Of a stretch of 20,308 nucleotides of DNA, positions 14,892 through 20,308 are shown piece by piece; position 1 is the stretch's first letter; the number at the start of each line of letters is the position of its first letter. Below the pieces are notes generated by a model. It searched no databases and was not told where the DNA came from. It saw only the letters and a list, made by a program, of their open reading frames with translations. A program made the translations under genes and the position numbers. The stretch is from CAYLUN01 sp964386865 (GTDB taxonomy: Bacteria; Verrucomicrobiota; Kiritimatiellia; RFP12; UBA1067). The stretch covers positions 1 to 20,308 of the forward strand of contig CAYLUN010000091.1 in assembly GCA_964386865.1 (NCBI GenBank), in the 5' to 3' direction.

Positions 14892-14903
14892 CGACGATCG
14901 TCG
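14892..14903. promoter_or_regulatory. Perfect 12-bp palindrome upstream of the putative glycosidase
   Basis: CGACGATCGTCG at 14892-14903 is its own reverse complement and lies 42 bases upstream of the start codon at 14850. It could be an operator for a dimeric repressor. No clear promoter hexamers were found beside it, so it may be chance. Confidence 0.25.
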
Positions 14904-15059
14904 CAAAAATGACGACAGAACGATTCCACATTTCGCCGTTTTGCGCAAGTGGCGATTTCATTAGCCGTGACAGACGGAATGTGGTTTCGACTCGCCTTGC
15001 TCCGTGCCAGCATTATGTGGATCAGCTGGCGGATACTACTACATCAAGTGCGGGCAAAG

Positions 15060-15128
15060 GTGAACTCCGCGGAACAGGTGCTGGAGCTGATCGAGGAATG
15101 CCGAGACCGCTGTCTGTGGTTTCTGCGC
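15060..15128 (+). pseudogene. Remnant of a small 'ECRDRCLWFLR' protein
   Basis: The frame reads VNSAEQVLELIEECRDRCLW followed by FLR. From memory, this resembles the N-terminal part of a family of roughly 70-90 residue proteins common in PVC bacteria, in which the Leu/Ile-rich helix and CRDRCLWFLR are followed by a longer helical tail. Here the match stops at 15128, where the sequence changes to a hairpin-like CCCCGTGTCGCGGGG stretch, and no ribosome site precedes it. I read it as a gene remnant. The family recollection needs a database check. Confidence 0.4.
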
Positions 15129-15159
15129 TCGGTCTACCCCCGTGTCGCGGGGAGAGGGG

Positions 15160-15189
15160 TTGCGAAACAACAGAGGTATCGGCTATAAT
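15160..15189 (+). promoter_or_regulatory. Promoter of the sulfatase-acetylesterase unit
   Basis: TTGCGA (15160-15165) and a perfect TATAAT (15184-15189) are 18 bp apart. The start would be near 15196, leaving a leader of about 100 nt. The rest of 14851-15298 holds only the palindrome and the gene remnant. Confidence 0.6.
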
Positions 15190-15298
15190 CCCGGCCAGAG
15201 AGAGAAGATGTGATGACGATGACTGTTCGGGAGGTGCGAGCGGTTGGCGCGGGCAGGGTTCGTAGGGCTGGGCGCGTCAGGCAAGAGGGGGCGACACG

Positions 15299-16834
15299 AT
15301 GAATGGGGGGCTTAAGTCGGGCGGCGTGTTTTCGGCGAGGACGCGCCATTTTACTATCATGTTCGGCGTGTTGCTCCTCGCAGCTGGTTTCGCGAACGCG
15401 GCTGAAGTCAAGCCCAACATCCTGTTCGTCCTCGCGGACGATCTCGGCTGGGCGGCGCTGAGCTGCACCGGCAACAAGGATGTGTCCACGCCGAACATCG
15501 ACCGGCTCGCGTCGCAGGGCATGCGCTTCACGCAGGCCTACGCCGATTCGCAGTGCTCGCCGACACGCGCGGCCTTGCTTTCGGGACAATACGGAGCGCG
15601 CACGGGACTCTTCAAGGTCATCGGCGAAAAGGAGCCGCCCAAGGCGTTCATGCGCCCGCCGCAGGCCAATCTCGCCCTGTCGCCGGACGTGGCCACGCTG
15701 GCGAGTACGCTGCGCAAGGCGGGCTACACCACGGGGTTGAGCGGAAAATGGCACATTGCCAACAGCCCGTTTGTCGCGACGCTGAAGAAGCGCGACGGCG
15801 ACGCCTACTTCGAGCGTTACGGCTTTGACTTCGCAGGGCCCGCCAACAGTGCGGAGCAGCATGAGGACAAGGCGGTGACCGCCATCACGGACGACATCAT
15901 CGGGTTCATCGAGAGCAACAAAGACAAGCCGTGGTTCGCCTATATCGCGCATTTCACGCCGCACGCGCCGCTGGAGGCGCCGAAGGGGCTCGTCGACAAG
16001 CACGCGGCGCGCGGCTATGCGCGCGCCAGCAACCCCGGCGGTAAATTCATTGAGCGCCCCACGGCCGAGTATCTGGCCATGCTGGAGCATCTGGACAACG
16101 AGGTCGGCCGGCTCTTGCGGCGGCTCGACGAGCTCCAGCTCGCGGAGCGCACGGCGGTCATCTTCGCCAGCGACAACGGCGGCTTGTCGCGCGTGGCCGG
16201 CAACGCCCCGCTGCGCGAGGGCAAGGGCTCGCCCTACGAAGGAGGCATCCGGGTTCCGCTCATCGTGCGCTGGCCCGGCCAGGTGAGACCCGGCAGCACC
16301 TGCGAGGTGCCCGTGCACACCGTGGACTTCTACCCCACGTTCGCGGAGCTGGCCGGAGGCGCGCCGCCCGCCAAACACGCGCTCGACGGTGAAAGCCTCC
16401 TTCCGCTCTGGCTGCAACAGGGTTCGCTTAAACGCACGGCTCTTTACTGGCACATGCCGACCTACACCACGAACTACGGCCGCACGCCCTGCGCGGTCAT
16501 CCGGCAGGGCGACTGGAAGCTCATCCGCTGGTTCGGCGACTATCTCGACACCCGCGGCTTTACGCCCGATGACAAACCCTACGGCAAACTCGTCACCGGT
16601 GCGCGCAGTGAACTGTACAACTTGCACGACGATGTCAGCGAGACGTGCGACCTTGCCCCCGCTCAACCCGAAAAGGTGCGGCAGCTCACGGCGGCGCTCG
16701 AAGCCTGGTGGAAGGACACCGGCGCAAAACTGCCCGATACGAACCCGGACTACGATTCGAAAACGTGGTGGATGGACGCCGCCAGAGGCGCTGCGGGCAG
16801 GAAGAACGCCGACAAGCCGGCGAAAGACGAATAG
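15299..16834 (+). CDS. Exported type I sulfatase (formylglycine-dependent)
   Basis: The product (511 aa) hydrolyses sulfate esters, here probably on a carbohydrate. ATG 15299 follows AGGGGG at 15285-15290. The signal is residues 1-35, with a long basic start before the core IMFGVLLLAAGFANA. Active-site motifs are complete: metal ligands Asp47-Asp48 in LADDLGW, Cys86 in CSPTRAALLSG (the C-x-P-x-R site converted to formylglycine), Lys150 and His152 in SGKWH, His222 in HFTPHAPLEAP, and Asp292-Asn293 in ASDNGG. The C-terminal subdomain has the usual QGDWKLIRW and ELYNLHDDVSE. Activity needs a formylglycine-generating or anaerobic sulfatase-maturing enzyme, none of which is in the window. The acetylesterase gene follows 32 nt later and is probably co-transcribed. 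Confidence 0.95.
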   Translation: MNGGLKSGGVFSARTRHFTIMFGVLLLAAGFANAAEVKPNILFVLADDLGWAALSCTGNKDVSTPNIDRLASQGMRFTQAYADSQCSPTRAALLSGQYGARTGLFKVIGEKEPPKAFMRPPQANLALSPDVATLASTLRKAGYTTGLSGKWHIANSPFVATLKKRDGDAYFERYGFDFAGPANSAEQHEDKAVTAITDDIIGFIESNKDKPWFAYIAHFTPHAPLEAPKGLVDKHAARGYARASNPGGKFIERPTAEYLAMLEHLDNEVGRLLRRLDELQLAERTAVIFASDNGGLSRVAGNAPLREGKGSPYEGGIRVPLIVRWPGQVRPGSTCEVPVHTVDFYPTFAELAGGAPPAKHALDGESLLPLWLQQGSLKRTALYWHMPTYTTNYGRTPCAVIRQGDWKLIRWFGDYLDTRGFTPDDKPYGKLVTGARSELYNLHDDVSETCDLAPAQPEKVRQLTAALEAWWKDTGAKLPDTNPDYDSKTWWMDAARGAAGRKNADKPAKDE

Positions 16835-16866
16835 GCTTGAGAGAAAAACGGAGAAGTTGGTGTCCT

Positions 16867-18408
16867 ATGAAACTGAATCCACTCGTCTCGTTGCGCATGG
16901 CGCTTGCACTTCTCGTCACAGGGGGCGTGACGCTGCATGCCGCGGAGCTTAAGCTGGCCTGCCTGTTCTCGGATCACGCCGTGCTCCAATGTGACGCGGC
17001 GGTGCCGGTCTGGGGGTGGGCGGATGCGGGGACGGAGGTCGCCGTCGAATTCGCCGGACAGAAGAAGAGAGTCGTTGCGGACGCAGCCGGCAAGTGGATG
17101 GTCAGGCTCGATGCGTTGAAGGCGAGCACGGAGCCTCGGGCGCTTACGGCGACCGAGACAAAGACGAACGCGCGCATTCAGGTGCAGGATGTTCTGGTCG
17201 GCGAAGTGTGGCTGGGCTCCGGCCAATCGAACATGGCCATGACCGTCAATCGTGCCAAGGACTTCGAGGCGGAAAAGGGCTTGGCAAATCTGCCTCTTGT
17301 GCGGATGTTCAAAGAGGAGTCGGCTGCCGCCGACACGGAGCAGGCCGACGGCAAAGGCGCCTGGGTCGTCTGCGCGCCTGACGCGGTCGGCGGCTTCTCC
17401 GCGACCCTGTACTTCTTTGGCCGGGAGCTCCACAAGAAGCTGGGCGTGCCGGTGGGCCTCGTCAACTCGTCGGTGGGCGGCACGCCCATCGAATCGTGGA
17501 TTGCGGCCAAGCCGCAGCGGGAATCGGAGCAGCTGAGGCCCTTTTTCGCCGCCGTCGAGCAGGACAACGCAAAGGTCGATCCCGCGGAGGAAAAGAAGAA
17601 CTACGAGCGGTCGCTCGCCCGCTGGGAGGCGGCCGCGAAGAAAGCCCGTGCGGAGAAGCAGCCGGTTCCGCGCAAGCCGCGAGATCCGGCAGGGGTTCGG
17701 GGCAAGAAGGCGAATGTGGGCGGGCTGTTCAACGGCAAAATCGCGCCGCTCATCCCGTACGCCATCCGGGGCGCGGTTTGGTATCAGGGCGAGGCGAACT
17801 CCATGCCGGCCAAAGCGCCGTTCTACCAGTACCAGTTGCCGCTGCTGGTGAGCGACTGGCGCGCGCGCTGGGGGGCTGAGCTTCCCTTCGCCTGGGCGCA
17901 GCTGCCGAATTTCGACGGCGGGGAGCGCGACTGGCCGACCGTCCGGGAAGCCATGCTCAAGACGCTCGCGCTGCCCAAGACCGGCATGGGCGTCAACATC
18001 GACATCGGGGAGGCGAAGAACATCCACCCCGCGAACAAGCAGGAGGTCGGCCGCCGCCTCTCGCTGTGGGCGCTCGGCACCGTCTACGGGCAGCCGGTGG
18101 CGTCGACGTCCGGCCCCTTGCCTGCGGGGCAGCAGGTTCGCGGCGGCGAGCTCGTTCTGCGCTTCACGCATGCGGACGGCGGCCTCGTGGCGAAGGGCGG
18201 CGAACTGAAGGGCTTCAGCATCGCCGGCGGCGACCGGCAGTGGAAGCCCGCGCAGGCGCGCATCGAGGGCGACACGGTCGTCGTCTCCAGCTCGGACGTG
18301 AAGACGCCCGCGGCCGTTCGCTACGCGTGGGAGAATTTTCCGGTCTGCAATCTGTACAACGGCGCGGGGCTGCCCGCGTCGTCGTTTCGGACGGGCGAGG
18401 CCAAGTAG
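16867..18408 (+). CDS. Exported SASA-family acetylesterase (sialate O-acetylesterase-like)
   Basis: ATG 16867 gives 513 aa with a Sec signal (LRMALALLVTGGVTLHAAE). A GGAG lies 13 nt upstream, rather far, so translation may depend on the sulfatase gene 32 nt before it. The SGNH-type esterase signature is complete: Ser121 in LGSGQSNMAM, VGGTPIESW, the WYQGEAN block, and His387 in NIHPANKQEVGRRL; the usual DIGD is DIGE here (379-382). An N-terminal beta domain (residues about 25-110) and a charged, coiled-coil-like insert at about 235-275 are normal for bacterial relatives. Members remove O-acetyl groups from sialic acid or from xylan-type and other polysaccharides; the name 'sialate' is inherited and the substrate here is open. 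Confidence 0.92.
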   Translation: MKLNPLVSLRMALALLVTGGVTLHAAELKLACLFSDHAVLQCDAAVPVWGWADAGTEVAVEFAGQKKRVVADAAGKWMVRLDALKASTEPRALTATETKTNARIQVQDVLVGEVWLGSGQSNMAMTVNRAKDFEAEKGLANLPLVRMFKEESAAADTEQADGKGAWVVCAPDAVGGFSATLYFFGRELHKKLGVPVGLVNSSVGGTPIESWIAAKPQRESEQLRPFFAAVEQDNAKVDPAEEKKNYERSLARWEAAAKKARAEKQPVPRKPRDPAGVRGKKANVGGLFNGKIAPLIPYAIRGAVWYQGEANSMPAKAPFYQYQLPLLVSDWRARWGAELPFAWAQLPNFDGGERDWPTVREAMLKTLALPKTGMGVNIDIGEAKNIHPANKQEVGRRLSLWALGTVYGQPVASTSGPLPAGQQVRGGELVLRFTHADGGLVAKGGELKGFSIAGGDRQWKPAQARIEGDTVVVSSSDVKTPAAVRYAWENFPVCNLYNGAGLPASSFRTGEAK

Positions 18409-18413
18409 CGCAC

Positions 18414-18442
18414 GCGGGTCAGCACGTTGCTGGGCGACCCGC
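18414..18442 (+). terminator. Hairpin after the acetylesterase gene
   Basis: GCGGGTC (18414-18420) pairs with GACCCGC (18436-18442), with an inner AGCA-CGT-TGCT stem, starting 6 bases after the stop. No T run follows, so termination is unproven, but a new promoter begins 10 bases downstream. Confidence 0.45.
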
Positions 18443-18451
18443 AGAACGGCG

Positions 18452-18481
18452 TTGACTTCATTGTCTCTGACCTCGCATAAT
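18452..18481 (+). promoter_or_regulatory. Promoter of the isomerase-like gene
   Basis: TTGACT (18452-18457) and CATAAT (18476-18481) are 18 bp apart, giving a start near 18488 and a leader of about 89 nt. Both hexamers are identical to those of the symporter promoter, and the 11 bp TCGCATAATGA (18473-18483) are shared. Confidence 0.65.
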
Positions 18482-18576
18482 GAAGCGCATAGATTGAATG
18501 GGGGACGGCGCTCACATGGTGCCGCATGGCGCCGGGCGTCTGCCTGAAATGTGCAGGGAAGTCGAGGAGGACGTTT

Positions 18577-19425
18577 ATGACGAGCGCGTGTAAAGTTTTG
18601 GCGGTGGTCGGCTTGGCGGTGTCGGCCGCGGTCGCGCAGTCGTATGCGCAAGGTTACGAGGCGGGGGTCGCGACCTACACGTTCCGCAAGCTCACGGCCT
18701 TCGAGGCGATCGAGCAGACCCGGGCGTGCGGCGGTGATGTGATCGAGTTCTTCCTGTGGCAGAAGCTGAGCCCGGAGCAGCCGAACGCCGTGCTCGACCA
18801 GAATCTGTCGGACGAGAACCTGGCCGCGCTCAAGGCGAAGCTGCAGGCGGCTGGAGTCAAGGCCGTGAACGCCTATTTCAACAACGCGGTCTTTCAGGAC
18901 AAGGCTAAGGTTGAAGCCAACCTGCGCACGCTCTTCGAGTTCGCGCGCAAGCTGGGGCTGCGCGGCCTGACCGGCGAGCCGCCCGTCGAGCAGCTCGACC
19001 TCGTGGAGAAGATGGTCAAGGAGTACGACATCCGGCTCTGTTTCCACAACCACCCGAAAGATCCGAAGAAGCCCGACTACCGCAACTGGGAGCCGGCCTA
19101 TCTGCTGTCGCTGATGGAGACGCGCGACCCGCGCATGGGGTTCTCGCTGGACACGGGCCACGTCACGCGGTCCGGGCTGAATGCGGTCGAGGCGGTCAAG
19201 CTGTTCGGCAAACGTGTCCACTCGGTGCACCTCAAGGACGTGAAGGAGGCGACCAAGGAAAGCATCGACCTGCCGTACGGGCAGGGCATCGGCAACATGG
19301 CCGGCGTGCTGGCCGAGCTGAAGAAACAAGGCTTCCAAGGTCACGTCGCCGTCGAATACGAGAACCTCACCGACCACCTGAACGACGACGTGAGGTTCTG
19401 CCTGGGCTTCATCCGTAGCCATTGA
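18577..19425 (+). CDS. Secreted xylose-isomerase-like TIM-barrel protein
   Basis: The start is ATG 18577 with a textbook GAGGAGG 6 nt upstream; an in-frame ATG at 18526 would put non-signal residues in front of the export signal (CKVLAVVGLAVSAAVAQSYA). The product is 282 aa, of the AP-endonuclease-2/sugar phosphate isomerase-epimerase superfamily. Candidate metal ligands are ordered as expected: Glu57 in VIEFF, His157 and His159 in CFHNHP, Asp192 and His195 in SLDTGHV, His218 in HSVHLKD and Glu260 in AVEYEN. Family members isomerise or epimerise sugars or hydroxy acids, but exported members are poorly characterised. The Gfo/Idh/MocA gene follows 83 nt later, a frequent pairing in which both act on the same sugar derivative (inference). 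Confidence 0.88.
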   Translation: MTSACKVLAVVGLAVSAAVAQSYAQGYEAGVATYTFRKLTAFEAIEQTRACGGDVIEFFLWQKLSPEQPNAVLDQNLSDENLAALKAKLQAAGVKAVNAYFNNAVFQDKAKVEANLRTLFEFARKLGLRGLTGEPPVEQLDLVEKMVKEYDIRLCFHNHPKDPKKPDYRNWEPAYLLSLMETRDPRMGFSLDTGHVTRSGLNAVEAVKLFGKRVHSVHLKDVKEATKESIDLPYGQGIGNMAGVLAELKKQGFQGHVAVEYENLTDHLNDDVRFCLGFIRSH

Positions 19426-19446
19426 GCGCGCTGGGGCTTTGCTGGC

Positions 19447-19467
19447 GGACGGCAGGGGCTGCCGTCC
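19447..19467. repeat. Perfect 8-bp hairpin between isomerase and oxidoreductase genes
   Basis: GGACGGCA (19447-19454) and TGCCGTCC (19460-19467) enclose GGGGC. No T run follows, and the layout (short G-rich lead, GC stem, 4-5 nt loop) is like the other intergenic hairpins here. It could reduce read-through into the next gene. Confidence 0.55.
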
Positions 19468-19508
19468 CTACCGAGTGGGAATGGCGCCTGATATTTTGGG
19501 AGGAGACT

Positions 19509-20308
19509 ATGAAAACTGAAGTGTCCAATCGGTTGACCCGCCGCGGCTTCCTCGGCGGCTGCCTCGCGCTCTCGGCCGCGCCGCTCGTGGTGCCGGGCCG
19601 CGTGCTCGGGCGCGACGGCGGCGTCGCGCCGAGCAACCGCATCGTTTTTGGCGGCATCGGCATCGGCAACCGCGCCCGCGCGATTCTGCCGAACTTCCTG
19701 TGGTTTCCCGAGATCCAGTGGGTGGCGGTCTCGGACGCCCGCGCCGACCGGCTCGCCTCCGCCAAGGAGATCATCGACGCCCGCTATGGCACGAAGGACT
19801 GCCGGGCGCATGGCGACTTCCGCGACTTGCTCGCCGACAAGGCGATCGACGCCGTGCTCATCGCCACGGGCAACCGCTGGCACGCCGTGGCCTCCATGTT
19901 TGCGGCGCAGGCGGGCAAGGACATCTACTGCGAGAAGCCCATCAGCCTGACGCTCGGCGAGGGGCGCAAGCTGGTGGAGCTCAGCCGCCGCTACGGCACG
20001 ATCTATCAGGCGGGCACGCAGCGCCGCTCAACCTCCTCGTACCGCTTCGCCCGCGAGATGGTGCTGCAGGGCCGCATCGGCCGCGTGCACACGGTCGAGT
20101 CGCAGGTCTGGACGACGGCAGGGGTGCCGCACGGCAAGGCCACGCCCGTGCCCGAGGGCTGGAACTACGACATGTGGCTCGGCCCCGTGCAGTGGCGGCC
20201 CTTCGTGCCCGGCCGCGTGAACGGGTGGACGAACTTCTGGGACACGGGCGAGGGCATGCACACCGACATGGGCACGCACTACACCGACCAGATGCAGTGG
20301 GTGCTGGG
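19509..20308 (+). CDS. Tat-exported Gfo/Idh/MocA oxidoreductase, cut by window edge
   Basis: This frame has no stop before the window ends and covers about 266 residues. ATG 19509 follows GGGAGGAG. The N-terminus NRLTRRGFLGGCLALSAAPL carries a twin-arginine motif (Arg11-Arg12), meaning export of a folded protein with bound cofactor. The Rossmann nucleotide-binding segment VFGGIGIGNRA is at 46-56, DAVLIATGNRWHA follows, and the catalytic-lysine motif CEKPIS is at 141-146 (Lys143). The end of the window shows the start of the substrate domain (GWNYDMWLGP, MHTDMGTHYTDQ). Such enzymes use tightly held NAD(P) to oxidise or reduce a sugar or inositol carbon; the substrate is unknown. It is probably expressed with the isomerase-like gene, though a hairpin lies between them. 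Confidence 0.92.
   Translation, partial: MKTEVSNRLTRRGFLGGCLALSAAPLVVPGRVLGRDGGVAPSNRIVFGGIGIGNRARAILPNFLWFPEIQWVAVSDARADRLASAKEIIDARYGTKDCRAHGDFRDLLADKAIDAVLIATGNRWHAVASMFAAQAGKDIYCEKPISLTLGEGRKLVELSRRYGTIYQAGTQRRSTSSYRFAREMVLQGRIGRVHTVESQVWTTAGVPHGKATPVPEGWNYDMWLGPVQWRPFVPGRVNGWTNFWDTGEGMHTDMGTHYTDQMQWVL

Noticed and set aside
14851..14961. Longer N-terminus for the putative glycosidase
   Set aside because: No ribosome site at 14961, whereas 14850 has AAGGGAAG and a following signal-like segment; the earlier start cannot be fully excluded.
16750..19422. 890-aa minus-strand frame opposite the acetylesterase and isomerase genes
   Set aside because: It crosses two well-supported genes, promoters and a hairpin, and has no family features.

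Overview
The window is high-GC bacterial DNA. The gene content is mostly exported or lipid-anchored enzymes for complex carbohydrates, mixed with short intergenic hairpin repeats. The mix includes a formylglycine-type sulfatase, a SASA-type acetylesterase, a Tat-exported Gfo/Idh/MocA protein, a secreted xylose-isomerase-like barrel, 'WxQWRG' PQQ-like propellers, a very large C25 protease with thrombospondin-type-3-like Ca2+ motifs, and a GHL15-like putative glycosidase. This is typical of the PVC group; Kiritimatiellota, Lentisphaerota or Verrucomicrobiota are the best guesses. That is inference from gene content, and no marker gene is present.

Layout. Left, minus strand: a 1655-residue gingipain-like C25 peptidase followed 12 nt later by an ApbE flavin transferase that runs off the left edge. 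Divergently, plus strand (5.9-8.3 kb): a PQQ-like beta-propeller and a lipoprotein aldose 1-epimerase, 11 nt apart. From 8.3 to 9.7 kb is a gene-poor stretch with a TA-flanked hairpin element, one small AT-richer lipoprotein ORF, a gene fragment, heptamer tandem repeats and other hairpins. Minus strand 9.8-12.0 kb: a sodium:solute symporter and a two-helix membrane protein, with a clear promoter upstream and a rho-independent terminator downstream. From 12.1 to 12.5 kb is a repeat cluster, including a 232-bp palindromic element with 21-bp perfect terminal inverted repeats and a 9-bp flanking duplication. Then come an alpha/beta-hydrolase lipoprotein (plus), a putative glycoside hydrolase (minus), a gene remnant, and the plus-strand run sulfatase, acetylesterase, sugar isomerase-like barrel and Gfo/Idh/MocA oxidoreductase (cut by the right edge).

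Function. The set fits outside-the-cytoplasm removal of sulfate and acyl groups from a decorated polysaccharide, further breakdown and epimerisation of the sugars, uptake by the Na+ symporter, and oxidation or isomerisation of products. The substrate cannot be read from the sequence. Several good sigma70-like promoters are visible, so this is a cluster of small transcription units rather than one operon.

The least explained signals are the two miniature-transposon-like elements, hairpin families whose stems vary while pairing is kept, a nine-G tract in the symporter promoter spacer, and an 11-bp sequence shared by two promoters' -10 regions. No CRISPR array, rRNA or tRNA was seen.
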